From Flavobacterium sp. BFFFF2 (GTDB lineage Bacteria; Bacteroidota; Bacteroidia; Flavobacteriales; Flavobacteriaceae): 37,469 nucleotides of DNA. The stretch spans positions 1 to 37,469 of the forward strand of contig NKJD01000034.1 of the NCBI GenBank assembly GCA_002256385.1, given 5' to 3'. This document shows positions 7,981 through 15,013 of this stretch, one piece after another. A program made the translations under genes and the position numbers. The notes beneath the pieces were generated by a model that ran no database searches, was not told the DNA's origin, and saw only the letters and a program-made list of their open reading frames with translations. How positions within the stretch are numbered: position 1 is the stretch's first letter; each line of letters opens with the position of its first letter.

Positions 7981-8598
7981 ATGGATGCAACCTGGCTTCA
8001 CTTTACAGAAACTTCTTTTATTCAATCATTCATTGAGGGAACAGCCGTGTTTTTTGGTTTGTGGAGCGTGTGGCTGGCCAAAAAGAACCGCGTGGGTTTG
8101 TATCCGACTGGCTTGGTGAACACCCTGCTTTATGTGTATTTATTGGCCCAATGGCAGTTGTGGGGCGACATGCTTATTAATGCATATTATGTTGTCATGG
8201 GCGTGTATGGCTGGTATCATTGGTCAAAAAACAAAACGGCCGAAGCGGAATTACCCATTACCCGCATGAATGCCACTGATGTAAAAAAATCGATTGGTTT
8301 GGCCTTATTCGCTTTGGTATTTGTGCTTGCAGTCTACTACATTTTCAATACTTTTACCCACTGGATTGCAGCACTCGATACAGGAGTTACGGTTTTGTTT
8401 TTTGTGGGGATGTGGCTCATGACCCAACGAAAAATAGAAAATTGGCTATTCTGGATTGCTGGTGACCTGATTTCGGTCCCGATGTATTGGTACAAAGGAT
8501 ATCCGATTACAGCCGCACAATATTTACTATTTACAATCATTGCCATTTACGGATACAAGGCATGGAAGACCGCTTATTACAACAACCCAGCTCGCTGA
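7981..8598 (+). CDS. pnuC: Nicotinamide riboside/NMN transporter PnuC
   Basis: This 205-residue integral membrane protein has about seven hydrophobic segments. PnuC hallmarks include FFGLWSVWLAKKNRVGLYPTG near the N-terminus, the aromatic loop NAYYVVMGVYGWYHW (about 73-87), WLFWIAGDLISVPMYWYKG (about 153-172) and the C-terminal YLLFTIIAIYGYKAW. PnuC proteins carry nicotinamide riboside across the inner membrane by facilitated diffusion, with trapping by a cytosolic kinase. Here the next gene encodes exactly such a NadR-like kinase and its start codon lies inside the 3' end of pnuC (37-base overlap), which supports a coupled uptake-phosphorylation pair. It begins directly after the GGGP synthase stop codon. 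Confidence 0.93.
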   Translation: MDATWLHFTETSFIQSFIEGTAVFFGLWSVWLAKKNRVGLYPTGLVNTLLYVYLLAQWQLWGDMLINAYYVVMGVYGWYHWSKNKTAEAELPITRMNATDVKKSIGLALFALVFVLAVYYIFNTFTHWIAALDTGVTVLFFVGMWLMTQRKIENWLFWIAGDLISVPMYWYKGYPITAAQYLLFTIIAIYGYKAWKTAYYNNPAR

Positions 8599-10664
8599 TA
8601 CGCATAGCCATTGTCGGACCAAGAAGTACAGGCAAAACGTTATTGTCTCAACAATTGGCCGCTCACTTTGAAACGGCTTTTGCGCCAGAATATGCGCACG
8701 ACTTTTTATTAAAGAAAACAGGTAAAAATGACGCAATCATTGAGCCCGATGACTTATTGCCCATGGCTTATGGTCAAATTTTGGGTGAAAATGAAGCGTT
8801 AATGACTGCCAACAAATATGTGTTTTGCGACACCAACGTGCTTGCCATTAAACTGACTTCAGAACGCTTGTTTTCTTATTGCGACCCGCAATTGGAAGAA
8901 GCAGCTTTGGCGCATCAGTACGATTTAACCTTTTTAATTTGCCCCGAAAACGAAAATAATTCAGCAAATAATGAGACTATCGGAGCTGATTTTTGCGCTT
9001 CTTATAAACAGGCATTTGACCTATACCAGATCCCATATTTGTTGTTGAAAGGCGATCGGTTTGACCGTTTTAATGCCGCCATTAAGCACCTTCAAGAATG
9101 GGAAAAGTGCCGTGAATTGGGTTTAAGCAATACCGATTACCAGCAAATAAATGAGAAACAAATCCAATTGCAACAAATTAAAGCGCAGTTGGCCATCTTT
9201 AAAAAAGGGATCAAAAAAGTAGTGTTGGAACGTCCTGCGACGGTGGGCGATGGCATTTTAAAATTAACTAAAAGCCAACACCAAAATAAAGCTGATTTTT
9301 TTGACCAAAAAAAGGAGGATTTGCGGCTCAAAAAGTTTGTGCCTGCTTCTGGAGCGGCTAGCCGTATGTTTCAGTTTTTAAGTGAATTCATCAACGAATA
9401 CCTCCCTGAAAACGAAAGTTTGAATGCCTATATCAACCGTAAAAACGACAAGGAATTGCCTGTTTTTTTGGCTGGGATTGAAAAGTTTCCTTTTTACAAA
9501 AAAATCCAATCGGCTATCAACCAACAATTTCCCGATCAATCAGACTGGGATCAAAACTGGCGGATGTATCATTTTGTGCGCATGATGATGGACGAAGCGG
9601 GCTTTAATATGGTGCAAAAACCCAAAGGGGTCCTCGATTTTCATTTGTACCCAGATCATGTGGCCACGCCGATTGAAGAGCATTTAAATGAGTGCTCCTA
9701 TTATGCGGCTGCTCAGGGTGCCTCTCAGTTACATTTTACTGTGACAAACTCACATGTGTCTGTTTTTGAGCAAATTGTTCAAGAAGTACTCCCACAAATT
9801 GAATCCAAAACCAACACACAAATACAAGTTACTTATTCTTTTCAAGAGCCCTCAACCGATACGATTGCGGTGGACGAATTGAACCAAGTATTCAGAACCG
9901 ACGAGGGTCGTTTGTTGTTTCGTCCAGGCGGGCATGGTGCTTTGCTCACCAACCTGAACCGATTAAATGCCGATTTAATATTTATCAAAAACATTGACAA
10001 TGTCATTCAGAATCAGGTCAACGAAACCACCATGTACAAGAAATCATTGGCTGGGATTTTGCTGGAATTGCGCGAGCAAGTGTTTGCCATTTTACAAGCC
10101 TTAGACGAAGACCGTTTGGAACCCGTTTCGTTGCCTATCGTGGTTAATTTTATGAAACAACAGCTGCAAATTCCCATTAGTGAAGATTTCTATAAATATA
10201 CCTTTGCTTACCAATTGGAGTATATCCGCGATCGATTAAACCGCCCCATTCGGGTGTGCGGCATGGTGAAAAACGAAGGGGAACCAGGGGGTGGGCCATT
10301 TTGGATTCGGGACGAACGCGGGGTGCAATCGCTGCAAATAGTAGAATCGAGCCAAATTGACTTACATGACGAGGAACAGGCCGCTTGCTTTGCTGCATCG
10401 ACCCATTTTAACCCCGTGGATATTGTTTGTTCCATTAAAGATTACAAGGGCAGCACCTTTGACCTATTCCGATTTGTTGATGCAAATACGGGGTTTATTG
10501 TGCACAAAAACAGCAAAGGCCGCAAGTTAAAAGGCTATGAGTTGCCCGGATTGTGGAATGGCGCCATGGCACAATGGATTACGGTTTTTGTGGAAGTGCC
10601 GCTCATTACTTTTAACCCCGTAAAAACGGTGAATGATTTGCTAAAACCTGCTCACCAGCCCTAA
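8562..10664 (+). CDS. Fusion protein: NadR-like nicotinamide-riboside kinase/ATPase + DUF4301
   Basis: I place the start at ATG 8562 (700 residues); a longer frame from 8487 would be wholly inside pnuC. Residues 13-180 are a P-loop kinase domain like the C-terminal part of NadR: Walker A GPRSTGKT (19-26), EYAHDFL (43-49), a Walker-B-like VFCDTN (87-92). It is predicted to phosphorylate nicotinamide riboside brought in by PnuC. From about 189 to the end is a DUF4301 domain: LSNTDYQQINEKQIQLQQI, RPATVGDGI (224-232) and KFVPASGAASRMF (258-270). In relatives, as I recall, these are two adjacent separate genes. Here they share one uninterrupted frame with a linker of about eight residues (EKCRELG). 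An in-frame TTG at 9117 could still give a separate DUF4301 product. The DUF4301 activity is unknown. Confidence 0.85.
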   Translation: MEDRLLQQPSSLIRIAIVGPRSTGKTLLSQQLAAHFETAFAPEYAHDFLLKKTGKNDAIIEPDDLLPMAYGQILGENEALMTANKYVFCDTNVLAIKLTSERLFSYCDPQLEEAALAHQYDLTFLICPENENNSANNETIGADFCASYKQAFDLYQIPYLLLKGDRFDRFNAAIKHLQEWEKCRELGLSNTDYQQINEKQIQLQQIKAQLAIFKKGIKKVVLERPATVGDGILKLTKSQHQNKADFFDQKKEDLRLKKFVPASGAASRMFQFLSEFINEYLPENESLNAYINRKNDKELPVFLAGIEKFPFYKKIQSAINQQFPDQSDWDQNWRMYHFVRMMMDEAGFNMVQKPKGVLDFHLYPDHVATPIEEHLNECSYYAAAQGASQLHFTVTNSHVSVFEQIVQEVLPQIESKTNTQIQVTYSFQEPSTDTIAVDELNQVFRTDEGRLLFRPGGHGALLTNLNRLNADLIFIKNIDNVIQNQVNETTMYKKSLAGILLELREQVFAILQALDEDRLEPVSLPIVVNFMKQQLQIPISEDFYKYTFAYQLEYIRDRLNRPIRVCGMVKNEGEPGGGPFWIRDERGVQSLQIVESSQIDLHDEEQAACFAASTHFNPVDIVCSIKDYKGSTFDLFRFVDANTGFIVHKNSKGRKLKGYELPGLWNGAMAQWITVFVEVPLITFNPVKTVNDLLKPAHQP

Positions 10665-10673
10665 TAGAATCGT

Positions 10674-11072
10674 ATGGATGTAATTCAAGTTTTAAGGGAG
10701 GTGCGGCTCAAAGCCGTTCGTTCATCGGGTGCAGGCGGGCAACATGTCAACAAGGTGTCTACCAAAATTCAATTGTTTTTTGTGCCGGCCCAATCGGCAG
10801 GCTTATCAGCGGAAGAAAAAGACTTGTTGCTGCCCCAAATTCAATCGCAACTAAACGAGCAAGGCGAATGGATTGTGCAATGTTCCGCAAGCAGGAGCCA
10901 GCATAAAAACCGTGAAGAGGTTCAAAAAAAGCTCATTCGGTTGTTGCAAAAAGCATTGCAACCCAAAACCATCCGATTGGCCACCAAAGTACCCAAATCG
11001 GTGGTGTTTAAACGGCGCGATGCCAAACGCAAGTTGGCCGAAAAGAAGCTCAATCGGAGATTAAAATGGTAA
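10674..11072 (+). CDS. arfB: Alternative ribosome-rescue factor ArfB (peptidyl-tRNA hydrolase)
   Basis: This 132-residue protein has the class-I release-factor catalytic motif GGQ at 21-23 (SGAGGQHVNKVSTK) and the basic C-terminal tail typical of ArfB/YaeJ (VVFKRRDAKRKLAEKKLNRR). The tail inserts into the empty mRNA channel of stalled ribosomes. It lacks the codon-recognition domain of RF1/RF2, and its size is normal for the family. It starts nine bases after the kinase-DUF4301 stop codon and is probably the last gene of that operon. It acts on ribosomes stalled without a stop codon by hydrolysing the peptidyl-tRNA. Confidence 0.95.
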   Translation: MDVIQVLREVRLKAVRSSGAGGQHVNKVSTKIQLFFVPAQSAGLSAEEKDLLLPQIQSQLNEQGEWIVQCSASRSQHKNREEVQKKLIRLLQKALQPKTIRLATKVPKSVVFKRRDAKRKLAEKKLNRRLKW

Positions 11073-11110
11073 GATGATATGTTTTATTATTGTTAAAAAA
11101 TTAATATTTA

Positions 11111-11139
11111 TTGTTTTTCAATAAATTTTTATAGTTTTG
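11111..11139 (+). promoter_or_regulatory. Promoter of Bacteroidota type
   Basis: TTG (11111-11113), 18 bases, then TAGTTTTG (11132-11139) fits the flavobacterial TTG-N17-23-TAnnTTTG consensus. A start site around 11145 would leave a leader of about 20 bases before the DUF2975 gene. Confidence 0.65.
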
Positions 11140-11164
11140 TGGCATCATTTTAAAACGTTCAGTC

Positions 11165-11701
11165 ATGTCAAAAAACAGCCATATCATTTTTAAAGGGTTA
11201 AAAATTGTTTCTTGGATTATATTTATTGGTTTGTGCATCGAAGCAGGTGCCTTGTTGGTGAATTTCGTGATGAGTTTATTTTATCCTGAAATCATCAAAA
11301 ATCTGTATCAAAAATTAGATTTGCATGACTTGTATCTTTTGAATAAATGGGCCTATTTTGGCTTGTTTACATTTATACTAATGATTGCCGTTTTAAAGGC
11401 CTTTCTCTTCTACTTGGTAATCGATCTACTCAGCAAACTCGATATGATGAAGCCTTTTAATGCTTTTGTATCCAAACAAATTACCCGCATCAGCTACTGT
11501 ACCTTGTCAATCGGTATTTTGGGGTATGTGGCGCAAGAATCAATCAAACCGTTCTCTGAAGCGAACTTAGACTTAAACAGCCTCGATACGTTTTGGCCCG
11601 ATAGCCAGGCTTTTATTTTAATGGCGGCAGTCATCTACGTGATTGCTCAAATTTTTGCCAAAGGCGTTGAATTACAAACCGAAAATGAATTAACCGTTTA
11701 A
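11165..11701 (+). CDS. DUF2975 family membrane protein
   Basis: This 178-residue protein has four predicted membrane segments: about 13-37 (VSWIIFIGLCIEAGALLVNFV), 62-86 (WAYFGLFTFILMIAVLKAFLFYL), 113-125 (CTLSIGILGYVA) and 150-166 (AFILMAAVIYVIAQIFA). The middle motif DLLSKLDMMKPFN before a segment and the ending AQIFAKGVELQTENELTV are characteristic of DUF2975. Such proteins typically sit directly before a short XRE/YozG-type regulator, as here (three bases between). The pair is presumed to form a membrane component plus its regulator. The biochemical role is unknown. Confidence 0.85.
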   Translation: MSKNSHIIFKGLKIVSWIIFIGLCIEAGALLVNFVMSLFYPEIIKNLYQKLDLHDLYLLNKWAYFGLFTFILMIAVLKAFLFYLVIDLLSKLDMMKPFNAFVSKQITRISYCTLSIGILGYVAQESIKPFSEANLDLNSLDTFWPDSQAFILMAAVIYVIAQIFAKGVELQTENELTV

Positions 11702-11704
11702 GCC

Positions 11705-11914
11705 ATGCCCATAGTTGTCAACCTCGATGTCATGATGGCCAAACGCAAAATGTCATTAAATGAACTTTCAGAAAAAGTAGATTTGACCTTATCGAATTTG
11801 TCTATTTTAAAAACAGGCAAAGCCAAAGCCATCCGATTTAGTACCTTAGAAGCCATCTGCAAAGCATTGGATTGTCAACCTGCCGACTTGCTCGAGTTTG
11901 TGGATGAGGGGTAA
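11705..11914 (+). CDS. Small XRE-family (Cro/CI, YozG-like) transcriptional regulator
   Basis: This 69-residue protein consists of a single helix-turn-helix domain: MSLNELSEKVDLTLSNLSILKTGKAKAIRF contains the recognition helix, followed by STLEAICKALDCQPADLLEF, the conserved end of the short Cro/CI-type regulators that pair with DUF2975 proteins. It starts three bases after the DUF2975 stop codon, so both are surely co-transcribed from the promoter at 11111. It probably autoregulates this two-gene operon. A start at the internal methionines (residues 10-11) is possible but less likely. Confidence 0.88.
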   Translation: MPIVVNLDVMMAKRKMSLNELSEKVDLTLSNLSILKTGKAKAIRFSTLEAICKALDCQPADLLEFVDEG

Positions 11915-12020
11915 TAATGAGTGGTTACTTTTTGACTGTAGAACACTTGGATTACTTCATTTAAATAAATACGATATTCATTTTATAACTAAAGTTATGG
12001 TTTCCTAAATGCGAAACATT

Positions 12021-12028
12021 TATCTTTG
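12021..12028 (+). promoter_or_regulatory. Candidate -7 element of the toxin-antitoxin operon (TATCTTTG)
   Basis: TATCTTTG matches TAnnTTTG exactly and lies 15 bases before the toxin start codon. No TTG is found at the ideal upstream distance. If used, the transcript would have a leader of about ten bases or fewer. Confidence 0.45.
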
Positions 12029-12043
12029 TGAAAAAGATTATGA

Positions 12044-12391
12044 ATGAATAAATACAAATTTCGGGTTGAATTTTTAGAGGAAGCAAAAACCTTTTTGCAT
12101 GAACTCGACGAAAAAGCAAGAGATAAAATTATCTATAATATCTGGAAAGCAAGAAGCTCAAATGATAAGGAACTTTTTAAAAAATTACAAGACGAAGTAT
12201 GGGAATTCAGAACAAAATTTAAAAAAAAATATTATCGCCTTTTTGCATTTTGGGATAAGACGGATCACAGTAACACCGTTGTAATTTCAACCCACGGACT
12301 AATTAAGAAAACGGACAAAATTCCGAAAAGTGACATGGAGCGAGCAGAAAAAATAAGGGAAAGGTACTTTAACAAAAAAAATAATAAGTGA
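12044..12391 (+). CDS. higB: RelE/HigB-type toxin (phage-derived Gp49-like)
   Basis: This 115-residue protein matches the Gp49-like HigB toxins: an N-terminal strand and helices (YKFRVEFLEEAKTFLHELDEKARDKI), the central LQDEVWEFRTKFKKKYYRLFAFWD and the C-terminal VVISTHGLIKKTDKIPKSDMERAEKIRERY. Members cleave mRNA, usually on the ribosome. The toxin gene precedes the antitoxin gene, which is the HigBA order, and its stop codon TGA overlaps the antitoxin ATG by one base. Immediately before the start is a tiny out-of-frame ORF (12040-12051) that overlaps the toxin start codon. A chromosomal toxin-antitoxin pair of this type is usually accessory. Confidence 0.88.
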   Translation: MNKYKFRVEFLEEAKTFLHELDEKARDKIIYNIWKARSSNDKELFKKLQDEVWEFRTKFKKKYYRLFAFWDKTDHSNTVVISTHGLIKKTDKIPKSDMERAEKIRERYFNKKNNK

Positions 12392-12699
12392 TGAAAACGT
12401 ACAGTTTAGAAGACATAACCGATACCTACATCGGCAAAAAAGGGACAGCAAAGAGAGACGAGTTTGAAAAAGAACTTCGACTTGATTTATTGGGTCAAGC
12501 CATTAAGCAAGCGCGGCAAGAACGCAATTTAACACAAGAAGAGTTGGGCGAACTGGTAGGGGTAAAAAAAGCACAAATTTCCAAAATTGAAAATAGTACA
12601 ACCGACGCACGATTTACGACCATCTTAAAAGTATTTGAAGCTTTGGGGGCTACGGTGAGCTTCAATGTTGTGCTAAATGACAAGAAGTTAGCTTACTAA
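12391..12699 (+). CDS. higA: HigA-type antitoxin, XRE-family DNA-binding protein
   Basis: The start is ATG at 12391, overlapping the toxin stop (TGATG); an upstream in-frame GTG at 12388 is less likely. The 102-residue protein has an N-terminal helical arm (SLEDITDTYIGKKGTAKRDEFEKEL) and a standard XRE helix-turn-helix: LGQAIKQARQERNLTQEELG, then VGVKKAQISKIENSTTDARF. A short strand region follows that fits toxin contact (LGATVSFNVVLN). It should neutralise the toxin encoded just upstream and repress the shared promoter. Confidence 0.88.
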   Translation: MKTYSLEDITDTYIGKKGTAKRDEFEKELRLDLLGQAIKQARQERNLTQEELGELVGVKKAQISKIENSTTDARFTTILKVFEALGATVSFNVVLNDKKLAY

Positions 12700-12762
12700 A
12701 TAGCTAAAATAGTCATTTCTGCTTTAAACAAACGAGTCATTTTTATCTTAAAAGACAAGCAC

Positions 12763-13545
12763 TTACTCAAGTCCCAAAGCCTTATCTTCCCTCAACTGCG
12801 CCTTGCGGATTTTTTTAAATAAATTGGACGAGTAGACAAAGTCAATGATGGCTTCGTTGTCCGTTTTAAAAATGTCTTTTTTGGTGCCTTCCCAAGCTAA
12901 TAAGCCTTCTTTTAAGAATACAATTTTATCACCGATTTCCATCACTGAGTTCATGTCATGCGAATTAATCACCGTGGTGATGTTGTATTCTAAGGTAATT
13001 TCGTGAATCAAATTGTCAATGACAATCGATGTTTTGGGATCTAAGCCCGAATTGGGTTCATCGCAAAATAGGTATTTGGGGTTGTTCACAATGGCCCGTG
13101 CAATGGCTACCCGTTTTTGCATGCCACCCGAAATTTCAGAGGGCTTTTTGTGGTGCGCCTCAAAGAGTTTGACCCTATTCAGCACAAAATCGACCCGTTC
13201 TTTGATTTCAGATTTGGTTTTGTTGCTAAACATGCGCAACGGAAATCCTACATTTTCCTCCACCGTCATGCTGTCGAACAAGGCACTTCCTTGAAAAACC
13301 ATCCCAATTTCGGTGCGCAAATCACGCCTTTCCTCCAAAGATAAATCGGCATAAATGCGGCCATCAAAAGAAATACTGCCCGAATCGGGGGTGTAAATGC
13401 CCAACAACGTTTTTAGAAGAACTGTTTTACCTGACCCACTTTGACCAATGATTAAATTGGTTTTGCCTGTATCAAAAACTGCCGAAATTCCTTTGAGTAC
13501 TTTGCTTTCGCCAAAAGATTTTTCAATATTGACTACTTCGATCAT
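12763..13545 (-). CDS. mlaF: MlaF-type ABC transporter ATPase (lipid asymmetry maintenance)
   Basis: This 260-residue ATPase has Walker A GQSGSGKT (34-41), Q-loop VFQGSALFDSMTVEENVGFPLR (83-104), signature SGGMQKR (139-145), Walker B YLFCDEP (158-164) and H-loop H196 in INSHDM. SALFDSMTVEENVGFPLR together with SGGMQKRVAIARA is the pattern of MlaF/Ttg2A proteins rather than of ordinary importers. It powers phospholipid transfer between inner and outer membranes with MlaE and an MCE protein. It overlaps the mlaE gene by four bases (downstream of it on the minus strand). No MCE-domain protein (MlaD) is encoded next to it here. Confidence 0.92.
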   Translation of the reverse strand: MIEVVNIEKSFGESKVLKGISAVFDTGKTNLIIGQSGSGKTVLLKTLLGIYTPDSGSISFDGRIYADLSLEERRDLRTEIGMVFQGSALFDSMTVEENVGFPLRMFSNKTKSEIKERVDFVLNRVKLFEAHHKKPSEISGGMQKRVAIARAIVNNPKYLFCDEPNSGLDPKTSIVIDNLIHEITLEYNITTVINSHDMNSVMEIGDKIVFLKEGLLAWEGTKKDIFKTDNEAIIDFVYSSNLFKKIRKAQLREDKALGLE

Positions 13546-14291
13546 TTGCTCAAAATAAGTTGGGTTAAAATGTAATTAATCAAAATGATGGCGACACTGG
13601 TCCACACAAATGAAATGGTACTTGCTTTGCCCACTTCCAAGGCGCCGCCTTTCATATAATAGCCATGAAACGACGGAATGGTAGCCAAAACAAAGCCGAA
13701 CACCCCTGTTTTAATAAAAGAATAAACGAAATGAAAAGGCTTGAATTCAGTTTGAAGCCCTAAAATAAATTCTGGGCCTGTGGCAAAACCACCATAAACC
13801 CCCGCAATCCAACCGCCAGCAATACCCAAGAACATACTCAAGGCAATGACAAACGGGTACAAGGAAACGGCCACAATTTTCGGAAACACCAAATAATTCA
13901 ACGAATTAACCCCCATCACTTCCAGTGCATCAATTTGTTCGGTAACGCGCATGGTTCCAATACTTGAGGTAATAAAAGACCCCATTTTTCCAGCCATAAT
14001 AATGGAAATAAAAGTGGGCGCAAATTCCAAAATAACCGATTGCCGGGTGGCAAAACCAATTAAATATCTTGGAATGAGCGGATTGTTTAAGTTTAAGGCT
14101 GTTTGTATGGCCACTACGCCACCCACAAAAAACGAAATAAAAGCCATGATGCCCAATGAATCAAAGATCAAATCAGAGATTTCTTTAAAAATCAATTGCT
14201 TCATCACGTCTTTGCGTATCGGTTTTGAAAACACTTCTTTGAGCATCAAAAAGTATTTTCCGATCTGTGACAAATAATGAATAAGCAGCAT
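13542..14291 (-). CDS. mlaE: MlaE-type ABC transporter permease
   Basis: This 249-residue protein has about five membrane segments and the MlaE family signatures: GIMAFISFFVGGVVAIQTALNL (about 47-68), then FAPTFISIIMAGKMGSFITSSIGTMRVTEQIDALEVMGV, and PSFHGYYMKGGALEVGKASTISFVWTSVAIILINYI near the end. The conserved E and R residues of TMRVTEQIDAL are intact. It forms the membrane channel of the Mla phospholipid transporter with the ATPase gene that overlaps its 3' end. The start is the ATG at 14291; another methionine at residue 17 is possible. It is transcribed away from the glucan locus, out of the 722-base gap. Confidence 0.92.
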   Translation of the reverse strand: MLLIHYLSQIGKYFLMLKEVFSKPIRKDVMKQLIFKEISDLIFDSLGIMAFISFFVGGVVAIQTALNLNNPLIPRYLIGFATRQSVILEFAPTFISIIMAGKMGSFITSSIGTMRVTEQIDALEVMGVNSLNYLVFPKIVAVSLYPFVIALSMFLGIAGGWIAGVYGGFATGPEFILGLQTEFKPFHFVYSFIKTGVFGFVLATIPSFHGYYMKGGALEVGKASTISFVWTSVAIILINYILTQLILSK

Positions 14292-14903
14292 ACTTTAAAA
14301 TTTGTGCGAAGGTACTAAAACAGCAAATAATGTAGCCGTTCCTTCTTCAGTTTGTTTTGACCCTATCTTTCTTTTTAATAGTAAACCCATTGCGAGTCAA
14401 GCTCGCAAATATTTACAATTAATCAGGTATGATTAAATAAAATTAACATAGGCGTCCTGTAATTGCAACACTTATTTTATCATACAAGTTGTTTTCAGTG
14501 CAAATTGGACGTGATTTATCACCAATTCCATCCTTTTAGTTAAAGTAATACAACTGTTTTACGAAACCTATATTACAATTTGCGTTTGATATTTTTTACT
14601 AAAATGGTTGCAGCAAATAAATCGAAATTGATCCTATTTTATTGGCGAAATAATGTAGATAAAAATTAAAATGGCTATTTATTTGATTTGATAATTCTAT
14701 AAATCTAGCTGTGATTTTCTTTGTTTAAGGATAAGTATTGAAAGCGTTTATTCAGTTGAAAATGGTAATTTCAGCAGCTTTTAAAAGGTAATTTCTAAGT
14801 AAAAGCATACTTTTTCACCACAACATCGATACATCAAATTACTTTTTTTGGGTCATTTATTCTTTGAAAAACCAGCCTTAATTATGAGGCTTTTAGCCAT
14901 ATT

Positions 14904-14915
14904 TCAAACGTTTGA
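14904..14915. promoter_or_regulatory. Perfect palindrome TCAAACGTTTGA, possible operator
   Basis: A 12-bp perfect palindrome centred on CG with A-rich left and T-rich right halves, the general form of LacI-family operators. It lies about 65 bases upstream of the candidate -7 element of the gene at 15014. No LacI-type regulator is encoded in the window. Confidence 0.35.
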
Positions 14916-14979
14916 GTTCGTTTTTAGTGTGTATAGTTTTTATATAATTTAAAATAAATAAAAGACAGCTACAATCTGC

Positions 14980-14987
14980 TAACTTTG
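14980..14987 (+). promoter_or_regulatory. Candidate -7 element (TAACTTTG)
   Basis: Exact match to TAnnTTTG, 26 bases before the ATG of the T9SS protein at 15014. A TTG at the standard upstream distance is not present, so an activator may be needed or the assignment may be wrong. Confidence 0.4.
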
Positions 14988-15013
14988 TTTAGAACAATTT
15001 ATAAACGAATCTT

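Larger units (their letters stand above)
14292..15013. other. AT-rich divergent intergenic region
   Basis: This gap separates the minus-strand mlaEF genes from the first gene of the glucan locus. No coding frame is supported on either strand. It contains a 12-bp palindrome at 14904 and a -7-like element at 14980, listed separately. No tRNA or structured RNA was recognised. Confidence 0.5.

Noticed and set aside
8487..8561. Longer start of the kinase-DUF4301 protein
   Set aside because: The extension lies wholly inside pnuC in another frame and adds no conserved residues before the P-loop domain.
14739..14754. Second LacI-like site TGAAAGCGTTTATTCA
   Set aside because: Only the outer four bases and the CG centre are symmetric; too weak to call.
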